Program-made: the position numbers and the translations under genes
Origin: Hexactinellida sp. DTS-2022
Taxonomy: Eukaryota; Porifera; Hexactinellida
Direction: 5' to 3'
Assembly (NCBI GenBank): GCA_028753945.1
Contig: JAPNXP010000016.1
Location: 2,822,001-2,886,000, forward strand
DNA length: 64,000 nucleotides
Shown here: piece by piece, positions 1 through 11,147 of the stretch
Layout of the letters: the number at the start of each line of letters is the position of its first letter
Numbering within the stretch: the first letter of the stretch is position 1
The notes under the pieces: model-generated
What the model saw: only the letters and a program-made list of their open reading frames with translations
Database searches by the model: none
What the model was told of the DNA's origin: nothing

Positions 1-180
1 ATTGGATTTTTGGAACCACCGGTTAATAGATTTCACTGCTTAATCGGGTTAAAATTTCACAGGATTTATAGGACGGAATTACATTTTGGCTTAAAATATT
101 TTCGGTTAATAGATTTCTCCGCTTAATCGGGTCAAAGTAACCTGGTCCCGAGGTGGCTCTATTAAGCGGAGTCGACTGTA
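1..180. repeat. pogo-like MITE family B (truncated by window edge), in receptor intron
   Basis: Right part of a short palindromic element ending CGGAGTCGACTGTA. Full copies elsewhere (57859-58047, 61202-61372) start CAGTCGACTCCGCTTAATAG. No coding capacity. Confidence 0.75.
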
Positions 181-212
181 TGTATAACAAGGATTATTTA
201 TTAACAACTTAC

Positions 213-1507
213 CGTAGTTTGAGTCAGTTAGCACGCCTAATCCCCCTGAGCAAGTGCTACCATAACACTCTCCAGTATAATAGCTATCCTCTTTATTAGC
301 TACAGTATAATCGTATGATATGAGAGGTGCACAGTTAGTAGGTTCTTCTGTGCAGCCGTATAGCTGGTACTGTATGCAGTATATAGTGGGGTCTTGTGAA
401 GGGGATACTCGCCTTATCTGTTAATAGTAATATACAGTTCAAACCGGTATTTTCTAACCATTTTTTTCAGATAAAAATAGTAAGAAAAAACCGATAGTTA
501 GAAAAAACCGATGAAAAATACAGTACAGTTGGAATTTCTTACAAAAAAGATTGCATCATTAATAGTTAGAATAAAACGATAAGTTAGAATAACCCGAGTT
601 AGAATAAACCGGTTTCGACTGTATTATAAACTCCCGTTATAACTAGTAATTAATGCATGTTTACAAAATGTTTAAAATAAGGTATAATGTGTATAATGAA
701 CTCCCGTTATAACGAAATAACTGCTTATAACGAAATGTAGATTTTCCCCAGAGCACTAAATGCATTAATTATTATCCGCTTATAACGAATATCCTGATAT
801 AACGAAGGGATTTACAGGTCCCAAGCACTTCATTATAACGAGAGTTTACTGTATTATAAATCAAATTCATTTATGTCATTCTTGTAACTATAATAGATTT
901 CGTTAGTAGGAACACCAGGCGACAGTCTTAATATGTTCGTATTATCCGGAATTCATATTAACCGGAGTCACTTGCATGCATTTGTATAGCTAGGGAATTA
1001 ACCTTGTACTCCTTAATCGATATTTCGCCTTATCCGTGTTCCTATTAACAGAGTCTACTGTATGTATATATATATTTGTTGTTGTTTACTAACCTGAACT
1101 TTAGTTGCATATATTGCAGTGAATGATACTTTAACGAATGTTTTGTTTATGACACTTCTCCTAGGAATGTTGACACGTTTGTCGTTGATGATGAGTTCAT
1201 ATTCCACTAGGTCTATTTGAGATTCTATGTAGTTGCATGGGGACTTTCTATCTGTATTAACTCTGATTGCTAAACCGGTCAAATAATGTGGTTCCGTTAA
1301 TTCCAGCTCTACAACTCTCAGGCCTCCCTTTAGCATAAAGTAGTCGTCAGATCTTAAGATGGGAATTGGTGTCAGGTCGGTAGGTGTTACAAACTGGAAC
1401 TTATTTAGGGTGCCATTAGTGATTAGTGGGGAATTACAGTCCTTAACATTAACTCCGATAACTGATATTATCTGTAGGGAAAGCAATAGGAATATTACTG
1501 GTATCAT
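213..1507 (-). CDS. DDR-type discoidin receptor, 5' part (exons 213-417 and 1094-1507)
   Basis: Seen: the first exon starts at the ATG at 1507 with a signal peptide (residues 1-19) and reads to a CAG/GT donor at 1093. The second exon begins after TTAACAG at 418 in the same frame and ends at a GTAAGT donor (211-212), phase 1. Exon 2 contains YCIQYQLYGC, the end of an F5/8 type C (discoidin) domain. It then has YDYTV...GLGVLTD, matching the start of the second discoidin-like domain of animal discoidin domain receptors (GLGQLTDG in DDRs). Exon order and phases are the same as in the complete relatives at 5177 and 12142, so a third exon with the rest of domain 2, a membrane helix and a tail is expected off the window edge. 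A TATA box lies 38 nt upstream. The 676-bp intron is almost entirely transposons. Ligand unknown; collagen binding is only a possibility from DDRs. Confidence 0.72.
433..623. repeat. MITE family F (CAGTTCAAACCGG ends)
   Basis: Begins TACAGTTCAAACCGG and ends CCGGTTTCGACTGTA, flanked by TA. Inverted internal copies of a TAAGAAAAAACCGA-type motif. Related copies at 24494-24652 and 43509-43662. Confidence 0.75.
690..853. repeat. MITE family C (AACTCCCGTTATAACG ends)
   Basis: Inverted-repeat element with GAACTCCCGTTATAACG on the left and CATTATAACGAGAGTTTACTG on the right. A partial second left end lies at about 625-650. Copies at 24311-24460, 33805-33955, 59533-59680 and 59698-59841. Confidence 0.7.
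893..1062. repeat. MITE family A variant (AACACGGATAAGG type)
   Basis: Element with AGTAGGAACACCAGG on the left and GTGTTCCTATTAACAGAGTCTACTG on the right. It belongs to the CTCGTTAATAGGAACAC variant of family A, also at 2114-2448, 6274-6430 and 47338-47405. Sits in intron 1 of the minus-strand receptor. Confidence 0.65.
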
Positions 1508-1544
1508 CTTTGTAAGAATATACTGTTTATTCTATTAAAACTCT

Positions 1545-1552
1545 CTTTTATA
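1545..1552 (-). promoter_or_regulatory. TATA box of minus-strand receptor
   Basis: TATAAAAG on the minus strand, 38 nt before the ATG at 1507. The other receptor and small membrane-protein genes of this cluster have similar elements. Confidence 0.6.
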
Positions 1553-1675
1553 GATTGCAATGAAAAAGCTGAGTCATTTCTTTGTTATAGCTATTCTATT
1601 GTATTAACTAAATGGAACTGATACTGAAAGTTAATTGTGGTTTGTTCTTTGTTAAAAGTGCACACAGATTAATCA

Positions 1676-4160
1676 TCAGAATATATATTTACACATAAAT
1701 GAATGTTTAACTATTTCTTTCAGTTTCAGTCTCAGACTACTGTCCTCTTTCAGAATGCCACTCAACAGCTCTATGGCCTGACGGGACAATTTCTCCGGGA
1801 TCTTTAACTCGGCTCGTATCTGCTTAACCAGGTTCCTAGCACTGTTCCCATCGAAGGGGAGACATCCACAGAGCAGGGCGAATAGGATAATGCCGCTGCT
1901 CCACACATCAGCTGCTCTCCCGTCATAAGGGACGCCCTTTAGGATCTCGGGACACGCGTAGGCAAAGGAGCCACACGAAGTGCTAAGCATTATGTCTCTC
2001 TTCCTAACAGATAATGTGTGATAACAGGAATAGGTATAGCCTTATAGGTATAGTAATACGTAGCTGTGCTTATTATAGTTAGGTATTGTGATAGTAAATG
2101 TTGTACAATAGTCTCGTTAATAGGAACACGGATAAGGGAAATATCGGTTAAGGAGTACAAGGTTTAATTCCCCTAGCCTATACAAATGCATGCAAGTGAC
2201 TCCGGTTAATACGAATTCCGATTAATACGAACAGGGTTTCATCCAGAAAATTTCCTTCGCGCCTAGATTTAGTTTGAATTTGCTCACAAGAGCTTAAATT
2301 ATTAAATTTGTATTGCGTCTATGGGAGCATCTCTTGATTTTCCCGAGGATAGAAAAGTTTTGTTCAAAATAATGCGCTTGGATGAAACCCTGGTATGAAC
2401 AAATTTGATGGTCCCCTGGTGTTCCTATTAACGAGAGTCTACTGTATGTTGTTGTGTGTTGTTTTATTCCTAAATGTTGTATATTGCTAGTGTTTTCAAG
2501 CACATCTACGTAATACACTAAATGAAAACGAAAGTTAATTACAGTCGTTTAATATAATGATTAAATAGTTAATTAATCATCAGCAATATTCTCATTAATT
2601 GATTGCATAAATTCTTACATTTCTGGAAAAACATAACTTTCAATTTCCATGTCTACTTCTGATTCAATCCTTAGTTAAAAGGAAATTATTAAGGATTACA
2701 AGAAATATTATATTTTCCGTTGTGAATTCTTTCGATATTACTTTGGTATCATCTACCTGGTTACTAGACAGGTATATTGGAATTATTATAATTAGTTCTT
2801 ACATACATTGTATTTGTCCTGTACCTTACATCAACACATTATGTTATTAGTTCTAATTAAGTTGCATACAAAGGTGAAATAGTTTAAGTCATATAAAAGG
2901 AAATTTCCCAAAACTAACACAAATCCTATGCAAATATTATATGAACATATTAAGTAATAAGATTCGTTATTTGAGTCCCAAAGGGACAGTTCAAATGTTA
3001 CGTGACGCTAACAAGGGTATAGGGGGTAAACTAATATGTGACAGACCATCCTTTTTATTTTACAAACCGGTGAAAAATCGTGACATAGGTAAGGAGTGGG
3101 ATAATTTTCGGAATTTTTGCTTTTTAATTTCAGCAAAGGAATAATAAAATTGCTATAAAATAATAGAAAAATTGCTTTAAAAATAAACAAGAAATTTCAG
3201 TGAAAAATTAATTTATTGTATTAGTTTAGTTCCTATAATAATTCTATTTACATCTATTCTATAACTTGCTATTAGTCTTACTACATATTGTAATTACTTA
3301 TGTACACATTTATTGTAAAATTTTCAGGCATTTGCAGAATCTTTTCTTGCAACATCAACAATTAACCTTTGCAAATTCGGGTTTTCATATTAAAAGGTTT
3401 TGACCGGTATATAAATAAGTTAAATATTTTGTATGTAAACTCACATATTGATTGCAAATCCAAAGTCGGTTATTTTCACTTTAAGTCCTGGGTCCAACAG
3501 AATATTCTCACACTTTAGGTCTCTATGAGCAATCCCATTGGAATGCAGATATCTGAGAGCTTCTACCATTTGTGAATATATGAAACAACTCACTTCCTCC
3601 TTTTGAGGTCCTTTCTTATTAATGAAGTTTAATAAATCTCCATTTCTAACAAGATCCATAACCAAGTATACTTTAGAATCACTTTCAATTACTTCTCTTA
3701 CACAAGTTAAATTTGGATGGTTTAACTTCTTTATAATCTCAATTTCTCTCGGTAAGAATTTTGTTGAGAAATCTATTGGAGTTTCTTTAACTTTTATTAT
3801 TTTAATCGCGACTTTTTCACCGGTTTTTCGACATCGAGCCATTCGTACTTTGGCATATGTTCCATGTCCGATAATGTTATATAAATCGTATCCTTTGTTC
3901 TTGTCTCGCAATTGAATATTGTTGCACATTTGAGAAATATTTGAGTCGAGTTTGCTTCCATTCTGTTTGTTCGATAAATCGAATTTTTGAATTATAGAAA
4001 TCATTTGATAAAGTATAAAAATAAATAATTGAATCTTAAGATATGAATTAAAATAATTTGTTTTGCTTTTATAGTTTTCGTTGTCTGCATACTCTCTGTC
4101 GAACCAATCAAAACCCGAAAATCCCATTGGTCCATATAACCTCAATAATCCATAATACAT
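1676..4160 (-). CDS. TSSK-type serine/threonine kinase (exons 3445-4160 and 1676-2003)
   Basis: Predicted 347 residues. Seen in order: glycine loop GHGTYAKV, VAIKII lysine, HRDLKCENILL catalytic loop, DFGFA, then across the intron CGSFAYACPEIL (activation and APE segment) and YDGRAADVWSSGIIL. HRDLKCEN, DFGFA and CGS.AYACPE are hallmarks of the testis-specific serine kinase branch of the CAMK group. All catalytic residues are present, so it should be active. The donor at 3444-3443 (GTGAGT) and acceptor TGTTAG at 2004 join in phase 2 to give NMKRDIM. The N-terminal 90 residues before the kinase are unlike TSSKs and contain a hydrophobic stretch; an internal methionine (MISIIQ, about residue 53) is an alternative start. 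In animals TSSKs act in sperm formation. No functional link to the flanking receptors is shown beyond proximity. Confidence 0.85.
2114..2448. repeat. Nested MITEs inside TSSK intron (family A variant interrupted by family K)
   Basis: A family A variant (left end CTCGTTAATAGGAACAC, right end GTGTTCCTATTAACGAGAG) is interrupted at about 2236-2391 by a second fold-back element. That insert has ends GGTTTCATCC / GGATGAAACC and the internal string GCGCCTAGATTTAGTTTGA. The inserted family also occurs at 15829-16000 and 22188-22365. Confidence 0.65.
2520..3440. other. Rest of TSSK intron; contains MITE family I (2970-3125)
   Basis: AT-rich intron sequence. 2970-3125 holds a fragment of the element whose copies carry GTTCAAATGTTACGTA...GTGACATAGG (15493-15650, 17390-17550, 21855-22008, 23740-23892). 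The open frames here come from that repeat. Nothing else recognised. Confidence 0.55.
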
Positions 4161-5134
4161 ACATGTTCAATAGTCAAAAGTTCATAAATGCATTCAATTA
4201 ATTTATTATTTTCAAATATTGTTCCATAATAGTGTACAGTATTTCCCCGAATAAGCACCCCGGCGTTATTGTTTTCATGGACAAATTTACACTTAAATTC
4301 CTATGAAAAATCCAGAAAATAATATTTTTAAGTGTATACTAATTTTATCATACAAACGCCACTTGAATTGACCCGACGCTTATTCAGTGAAAAACTGTAG
4401 TATACTTACTATATACGTAGTTCACTCTGTTTAATTAAATATTCCAAGTAATTCCTTACTCTTATTTCGTAATGATGATATCTAAATGTAATGTGACCTC
4501 GTAGCAATAATTTATAGGTTAATACTTATTAATATTAGTATTGTTGAAAGCCATAATAATAATATTAAACGTATTAATCTAGCCACAAATATAGTATGGC
4601 ATAATCGTAATAGACAATTGATTGGAATTTGGCATATACCTGACAAAATTTGGTAGATTTATGAATTTATTTTATTGATTAATTTGTTTAATTAATTTTA
4701 TTGGGTTTTGATTAAAATTATTGTTAGAATTGGTTAATTTTGTCTAATTTAAACTAATTGTGTATAATTAACATTAGAACATTCAATTAAATGCTTTTAA
4801 TTATGGAATTTACGCATTCCAAAGTTCAATAAGTGTGTCAAATTATCAATGAAATTAACTTGAAAATTAAGAAGATTAACTTTCACTAAACGATGTATTT
4901 GGTGGTTCAATATAAACTTGATAGTAGGTGTAAGTATAATGTTACATAAAAGAAAAATGTTGTGTGTGACATTGTCTGTTAATTATAATAAATCATGCAA
5001 ATAACATGCATTCATATTAAAATTCATATTCAAATTCATAAATATTCATTCAATTATGCATATTCGGGGGAAAAGAATTCGGTAAATAAATTGCAGGATC
5101 AACAAAAAAATTGATGTTAAGTTAGCCATTAGAG
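4161..5134. other. Divergent intergenic spacer, no gene seen
   Basis: Lies between the divergently transcribed TSSK and receptor genes. Very AT-rich. A short imperfect inverted repeat at about 4238-4402 (GAATAAGCACCCCGGCG and CCCGACGCTTATTC) could be another degenerate MITE. Confidence 0.45.
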
Positions 5135-5140
5135 TATAAA
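5135..5140 (+). promoter_or_regulatory. TATA box of receptor gene DS1
   Basis: TATAAA in the context AGAGTATAAATTG, 36 nt before the ATG at 5177. Confidence 0.55.
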
Positions 5141-5176
5141 TTGTAGATTTTCTTCAAATTTCATTAACTTAAAATT

Positions 5177-7865
5177 ATGATTTCAGTATTTGTATTTGTG
5201 TTATTTTTGCCATTAATTCAAACACAGTATGCCTCCAAATGTAATATTCCAATTTTGAAATCCTGGATTTTAAATCAAAATTTTGTTGACTATCGATTTC
5301 CAACCGATTCAGTTTCTGTGATAGATAAAAATCAGAATTTATTGACACCTTTTGATAGTTCAAAATTCCCATTTTGGAAAGATTTTGGATCAATATGGAG
5401 AATCACAAAAATGAAAAACTTTATTGAAATCCAATTTACAAATCCAATTTTGATTTCAAGTTTTTCGATCACATCTTGTACGGAAATTTCAGGGAATTGT
5501 ATGCCAAATAACCCCAACACAAATTCAGCATACACATTTGATTATAAATTAACGGAAAATGGAATGTTAAATCGCCTAAAACCTGTACATTTCCCGAATG
5601 GAAATATATTTATTGAAAATGAAATCGATGGCCTACCAACAGAAATTAGTTTCAAACCGATTCAAGCAGAATCAATTCGGGTATGTTGTTGTTTATTTCT
5701 ATTTTGTATACAAAGTTTATAGTGTTTTTGTTTGTGTTTAATAATTATACCCATTTTTAGAGGAATAAAGTCCTAAATATTCAATGAATTTATGATTAGT
5801 AATACAGTAGAACCTCGTTAGTAGAACACAGTTAATACGAACACTATTCAGTCCCCTTCAAAGCCTTTCCAATACAAATAACATTGGTTAATACGAATTC
5901 CGGATAAGGCGAACGCATTTTGACGGTCCCCTGGTGTTCGTACTAACGAGGTTCTACTGTATGTTCATTTATTTGTTTATTTATTTTGTTTATTTACTTG
6001 TAGGTGACAAAGAAATATTCTGTTTCAGACACAACAAACGCGAATTATTTCATGCAATTAGAGATATTTGGATGTTCAAATTTTCCACAAAATATCGTTT
6101 CACTTAATCCAAACATATTGCATTATGATGTGAAACCTAGCTTTACATTGCCTGATGCAAATGCATTGATGCATGGCTTGTGTACTCATTATGGGTGTAA
6201 TGGGTTAACTGATACACTCATTGATGGAATTATAGGTCAGTTCAAAATAAATACACATTAAAACCTTTTTAAGGTAGATTCTCGTTAATAGGAACACCAG
6301 GGGACCGTCGAAATATGTTCGTATTACCCGGAATTCGTATTTATCGGAGTTACTTGCATGCATTTGTATAGGCTAGGGGAATTTAAACTTTGTACTCCTT
6401 AACAGATATTTCCCTTATCCGTGTTTGTACTATTTGTATATGCAACTATATCTAGACCTGAAATTATTATTCAACAGTGTTTAAAACCAATATAACAATG
6501 ACATATTATAGAAGGAATTTGCTAACATATGAATTTATTGTACGTGTACACAGTCAGGTTATTTTATTATTAATATTCAAGGAAGAATATTGTGTCATAA
6601 TAAAGAGACTTTATAATAAGCGAACTCACTTAATACAAACCCTATGTAAGTTGTTAAATTGGGACCATAGGGCTTGTTCATTTATAAATTCAAATTAAGC
6701 AGACGAAAAATTGTTCACAATAAGCAGAGTAATATTCTTATCATAATTTCCTGTCAATTCCTAGAACTTTTATATTTATTCTATTTTTATTTTAGTTATT
6801 GATTCATCTTTCACTCGAAATTCCCAAAATATAATCAAATGGAATAACAACGGTATAAACGGACAGAATATATTTGTCAAACTATATTTTAACGGCGATT
6901 TCCAATTGAATTACTTGGTTATTCATTCTATTTATGATGGAAATAACAGGATTTGGACACCAAACGTGTTTATAAATGGAACAAAACAAATTGAATTACA
7001 TAACAAGGCATCATATGGTACATCGCATGCAATATTTGAATTAATTGGCGACACAGACAATCAATTAATTATAGAATTAACAGTGAAACATGATGTGAGT
7101 CTAATTATATCAGAAATTGAAGTGTTTGGAATACAAAAAGTTACACAAAACAACAATAATTCGTTTGAATTCGGTGAACAAAATATTCAGTTGTTTATAT
7201 CTTCTATTTATTTCACAATAACTTTAGCCTTAATTATCCCACTTCTAATTTCTGTTGTTGTTATTTGTTTCCGATTGAAAAGACAAACTCTTTATCTACC
7301 AATTCAACAAAACTCAAATAATTCAAACTACTCACATATTTTCAATTCAAAAGAAATATTACGTTACAATGAACAGTCAAATAATTCAAATTCAAGAGTG
7401 ACATCATATGACCCTTCAGAGATAGTTCCAATTGGAACTGAAACTAACTTAAAGAGACTCGACACAGATGTCCTTAATAATATGTACGAACGTATACCCA
7501 CCCTTATAACAGGTCAGGAATCTTCTTTAAGAAAATCTAACAAATATAAACACAGTCAAATTAAAGAGCCACAATCCCAAACTGGAACTGAAACTAACTT
7601 CCCCGTTTATAGTATGCCTACAAAGAAGAATAAACCTGTATCTCATGATGGGTATTTGGAACTAAGGCATATGAGTGTTGAGGGTCGTATACCCACTTTG
7701 GCAACACCTCAAGATGACGATCCTTATTACGATTATGTTCGTCCAATTTCAGCCGCTTTACAAGTACAAGGTTGTTCTAAGGAATCTGTTAATGAGCCTA
7801 ATCACCAATATTTGAATACTAAACAAGTTCCTAATTATGTTAATAATACCAATACTGCACTATAA
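5177..7865 (+). CDS. Kinase-less DDR-like receptor DS1 (exons 5177-5680, 6004-6235, 6796-7865)
   Basis: Predicted type I membrane protein of 601 residues. Signal peptide at 1-16. A discoidin domain runs to about 188 and ends LEIFGC. A second DDR-like domain (LHYDV...NGLTDTLIDG) runs to about 360. One membrane helix at about 378-403 is followed by basic FRLKRQ and a 200-residue tail. The tail has no kinase but carries tyrosine motifs: YLEL (Y532), PYYDYV (Y556/557/559), YLNT (Y584) and YVNN (Y593). The last two fit the GRB2 SH2 consensus pY-x-N. Splice phases 0 and 1 match the paralogue at 12142. Known: DDRs couple the same ectodomain plan to a tyrosine kinase. Inference: this receptor depends on a kinase in trans, or on partners, for signalling. 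Intron 1 holds a family A MITE, intron 2 a family A variant and a family E element. Confidence 0.8.
5803..5961. repeat. MITE family A, full copy in DS1 intron 1
   Basis: Starts TACAGTAGAACCTCGTTAGTA and ends ACTAACGAGGTTCTACTGTA; about 160 bp, palindromic, TA ends. This is the commonest repeat in the window. Confidence 0.85.
6274..6735. repeat. Family A variant (6274-6430) and family E MITE (6547-6731) in DS1 intron 2
   Basis: The left element carries TCTCGTTAATAGGAACACC and the inner CTTGCATGCATTTGTATAGG. The right element starts CAGTCAGGTTATTTTATT and has ACTTAATACAAACCC, as in the family E copies at 37428-37629, 51328-51516 and 58127-58328. Confidence 0.65.
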
Positions 7866-7959
7866 ATTGGTGTAGAAATTGTTAGTTGTTTGTTTTATTT
7901 ACTTTTGAATTAAAATATTTGTGTTGATTTGCCCTAATTTGATTTTAAGAAATTATTTA

Positions 7960-8090
7960 TACAGTAGAACCTCGTTAGTAGGAATACCAGGGGACTCTCA
8001 AAATGTGTTCGCCTTATCCGGAATTCGTATTTACCAATATCATTTGTATTGAAAAGGCTTTGAAGGGGACTGAAATAGTGTTCGTACTAA
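7960..8090. repeat. MITE family A, right end missing
   Basis: Begins TACAGTAGAACCTCGTTAG and stops after GTGTTCGTACTAAGG, without the right terminal repeat. Lies just downstream of DS1. Confidence 0.7.
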
Positions 8091-8278
8091 GGTCAAAATT
8101 AACGTATATATGTTAGCTTTCTAATGTAATTTAATGAACTTATATAACATGAAAATTCACTTTTTCGAAACAAATTTTGTATTGGAAAAGTATTGACCTA
8201 AATATAATTAAACTTTTGATATAATAAGTTTTTTGTTTATTTGTTTGTTTGTTATAAATATACATATGAATATACATA

Positions 8279-8782
8279 TTATACAACACTAATTTCATTG
8301 CATTCATCAGTAGAAGCACATTCTGTAACAGATTCCAATGTGTAAGAATATTTGTTTGTTAGAGCATTCATTTCTTGATAAGTACTTTCAGTGCTAACTG
8401 ATTTGTTTAATAATTTATTTCTTTTCTCTTTTAATTCAATTTCTGAATGAGTATCGAGGGACATTGGGTTTATTATTAGTGTATTGTTAATTTTTGGATG
8501 AATTCTTTGGTTTTCAATCATTCCTGCAGGGTTTATTTCTGAGTATATTGTTCCGTCTCTTTCAGATCGATGTCTCCTAATTGGAGTTTTGATTATTTCC
8601 TCCTTTTTCTTATATTTTTTTCCAAAACAATAACAAACAACACAATTACAAACACAACATAATAATGTTATTATTAATACACACAAGAAAACAGGGATTC
8701 CTATTTGAAGAATGTATTTAACTGGGATTAATAAAATTGCATTTGTAAATGTTTCGTTTGAAAAAGTTATAATTTCAACCAT
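8279..8782 (-). CDS. Small single-pass membrane protein TM-A with tyrosine-motif tail
   Basis: 167 residues, one exon. The N-terminal 20 residues hold one glycosylation site (NET). A membrane helix at about 27-52 ends in a Cys-rich run and a strongly basic stop (KKYKKK). The 110-residue tail has TIYSEI (Y80), STYQEM (Y135; pYxxM, the PI3-kinase p85 SH2 consensus) and KYSYTL. No known domain and no family recognised. The size, helix and tail plan is repeated in the next two genes on the same strand, which makes them look like a diverged tandem family. Inference: a membrane adaptor, like vertebrate DAP-type or ITIM-bearing chains. Transcribed towards DS1. No TATA box is obvious. Confidence 0.62.
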   Translation of the reverse strand: MVEIITFSNETFTNAILLIPVKYILQIGIPVFLCVLIITLLCCVCNCVVCYCFGKKYKKKEEIIKTPIRRHRSERDGTIYSEINPAGMIENQRIHPKINNTLIINPMSLDTHSEIELKEKRNKLLNKSVSTESTYQEMNALTNKYSYTLESVTECASTDECNEISVV

Positions 8783-9378
8783 TTTACAAATTTGAAATTT
8801 GAATTTAATATCCGAACAACAGATTTTGTATAAGTATTAATGCATATTTAAGTTTCCGTAAGCTTTTTGTAATTAATTCTGAATTTTCTGAATTTAATCT
8901 TTACCTGTAAACCAAATTCCTATTATTCTACAATTGTGCGGTTATTAATTTAGCTTAGTGAACATGATATATTTCTTTGGAATTATTATGAAACTAACTT
9001 TGTATACGTGGTATATTATATCATTTTATATTATTTGATTATGTATTGAATCTAAATATTTAAACTTATAAACCTATGCCATAATTCAACCAAATACATT
9101 GAATTGATTTACGTATTTCTAAAGTAATTTTGGACGAAATTAGAAGTTTTGTTTGTAGCAATTTTTAAACGAATTTTATAATGAAACTAATAATATTCAA
9201 GTATACACAAGTAAGTTATCCATATTTGGAACTTTTCATTAATATTTAAAGAATTTGTTAATAATTACAATTAAAAAATTATTTATTTATTAATTTCATT
9301 CTCAAATGTAATTCAATCAATCATTGAACAGAATTTAAGCTAAAAAGTGAGTATTTATTTAGTATCCATGGTTATTGT
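8783..9378. other. Spacer, nothing recognised
   Basis: About 600 bp of AT-rich sequence between two small membrane-protein genes. No MITE ends and no open frame of note. Confidence 0.5.
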
Positions 9379-9897
9379 TTAAATAATACTCTCATAATGA
9401 TGGCTTGAATTAGTATGTAGTGAATAGATATCTTTCCTTGCTACATAATCGTATGGATATTCATCTTGTTCATATACCTGGTTACGTGACTGGTAGTTTG
9501 GAATGTGGTTTATTTGGTTGCGATTTTCTGGTAAAGTTAATGTCTCGTATAATGTTTGACTGTTTGCTATTATGGAATAGTGTACTTGTATATTTGTTTC
9601 AACTCGATTTCTGTTGTTGTTGTTGTTATTGTTGTTGTTATTTATCCCACAATTTTGGTTGGAATAAACAATATAAGTTTTTGTGAATTTATTGTCCATG
9701 TTTTTACAAAGACAATAACAACAACAAACTACAAAAAAGATTGAACAAACACAAAATGTAATTAGAATAAACAAAATGGTTAATATATACCATTTATCAT
9801 TTTGTAAAGTTTGTAATACATTATTTTCTTCAAAAAAATTATTACATGAAACGATTGAAAATAGAAAAAAAATTATAAACAAGATCTTACTATCCAT
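9379..9897 (-). CDS. Small single-pass membrane protein TM-B with ITIM-like tail
   Basis: 172 residues, one exon. Signal-peptide-like N terminus (1-18), about 17 extracellular residues, helix at about 37-63 ending FFVVCCCYCLCK. A ten-residue Asn run (86-95) is encoded by AAC/AAT repeats. The tail is unusually rich in tyrosines: VHYSII (Y107, exactly [IVL]xYxx[ILV], an ITIM), TLYETL (Y117), YEQD (Y142), YPYDYV (Y149/151), IYSLH (Y158), HYESII (Y168). DYPYDYV-type sequence is shared with DS1 and TM-C. In vertebrates ITIMs recruit SHP phosphatases; whether that applies here is inference. Family not recognised. Promoter has a clear TATA box. Confidence 0.62.
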   Translation of the reverse strand: MDSKILFIIFFLFSIVSCNNFFEENNVLQTLQNDKWYILTILFILITFCVCSIFFVVCCCYCLCKNMDNKFTKTYIVYSNQNCGINNNNNNNNNNRNRVETNIQVHYSIIANSQTLYETLTLPENRNQINHIPNYQSRNQVYEQDEYPYDYVARKDIYSLHTNSSHHYESII

Positions 9898-9929
9898 TTT
9901 TAATTATTTATGAGAACAATTATTGTTCC

Positions 9930-9937
9930 TATTTATA
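9930..9937 (-). promoter_or_regulatory. TATA box of TM-B
   Basis: TATAAATA on the minus strand, 32 nt before the ATG at 9897. Confidence 0.6.
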
Positions 9938-10208
9938 CTATATAACTTAATCATTTGACTTTACATAATGTCTTAAATTATTCTTTTGATTTACATTAAA
10001 TTTAAATATTACCTCATACAACAATGTATTCTAGAATTTGTCTTTTCTAATTCAGTTTTGTTAATGAAATATTGATTTGTATTAAAATAAAATATTCCAT
10101 CATATAGTGCGAGTTTATTTATTTGTATTTATTGGGTTCAAAAATACAAATAATTGTAGAATTATAATTCCCGATTTTGCCCCACGAAAACTTGAGTGAT
10201 AAATAGAC

Positions 10209-10369
10209 TACAATAGAACCTCGTTAATACGAACACGGTTAATTCAAACACAATTTCAGTCCCTTTCAAAGCCTTTTCAATACCTTTGTTATTAGTTATT
10301 ACGAATTCCGGATAAGGCGAACACATTTTGACGGTCCCCTGGTGTTCCTACTAACGAAGTTCTACTGTA
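10209..10369. repeat. MITE family A, full copy
   Basis: TACAATAGAACCTCGTTAAT ... AACGAAGTTCTACTGTA, intergenic between TM-B and TM-C. The rest of 9898-10590 is AT-rich with no gene. Confidence 0.8.
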
Positions 10370-10590
10370 TTTCCATAAATTTAAACAACAAACACATATA
10401 TTAACATGATTATTAATCCAACTAATTTCCAATTTTGAATAAAACAATCATGATTTATAGCATAATCAATGAAATATTTTGTAATAAGAAATGGTTTCAA
10501 AAGGAATTAGCAAATATGTTTAAATAGCAATGTATTTAATAATACATTTATTCAAGTTATTTAACAAATTTGAGGTAAACCACCTGCTTA

Positions 10591-11112
10591 TTAAGGATTA
10601 GTTATAAATTCTTTAAACTTGGGAGTAGGATTATTAACAACATAATCGTACACAAAACTCTGGGTGGCTTCGCTTGCATTATTGTTTGTGTTTATTTCCG
10701 GATTAGATTGAGTTGGTTCGCATTCCTTAGGTGTTAGTTGGTTGCTAACTAAAGATATCTCCGTATTATTCCTTCCGAGTTGACTGCAAATTGTATCGTA
10801 TTTGTTCGATTCTTCAATTTGAGAAATTTGAGAATTTGGATTCAATATTTGTTTCTGAAGTTTATTTTTGCAAAACAAAGATCCATTTGAATAATAACAT
10901 TTTGTTTTTGGAAGATTTTTTGATTTCTTAAAGCAACAATATAAACAAGAACAAGAACAACAACAACATAATACACAAATAAGACAACATATTATGTTAA
11001 CAATAAATACCCATATGGAAATATAAAACCAAGTTTCCTCCAGAAAATTTGTGGAACAATTTGATTGACTACCACATTCAATTGGATTCATGAGACATTT
11101 AAAATTAAACAT
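10591..11112 (-). CDS. Small single-pass membrane protein TM-C with YDYV tail
   Basis: 173 residues, one exon. About 28 extracellular residues with three cysteines and an NCS site. Helix at about 29-52 runs into CCCCSCSCLYCC, a likely palmitoylation zone. The tail has KYDTI (Y105) and FVYDYVVNN (Y155/157). The YDYV core recurs in TM-B and DS1. No signal peptide is evident, so it may be an N-out protein without cleavage. No known domain; grouped with TM-A and TM-B by size, layout, strand and adjacency rather than by overall sequence similarity. Confidence 0.6.
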   Translation of the reverse strand: MFNFKCLMNPIECGSQSNCSTNFLEETWFYISIWVFIVNIICCLICVLCCCCSCSCLYCCFKKSKNLPKTKCYYSNGSLFCKNKLQKQILNPNSQISQIEESNKYDTICSQLGRNNTEISLVSNQLTPKECEPTQSNPEINTNNNASEATQSFVYDYVVNNPTPKFKEFITNP

Positions 11113-11147
11113 TGTTATTTACGAATATATTTTGTTGTTTTGACTGC

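Noticed and set aside
2941-3190. Frames of about 60-67 codons on both strands
   Set aside because: Lie on a family I MITE with the same sequence as non-coding copies elsewhere.
1676-7865. TSSK kinase as the missing kinase domain of the discoidin receptors
   Set aside because: It is a Ser/Thr kinase with its own N-terminal exon, on the opposite strand to DS1 and separated from the minus-strand receptor by that receptor's promoter. No splice path joins them.
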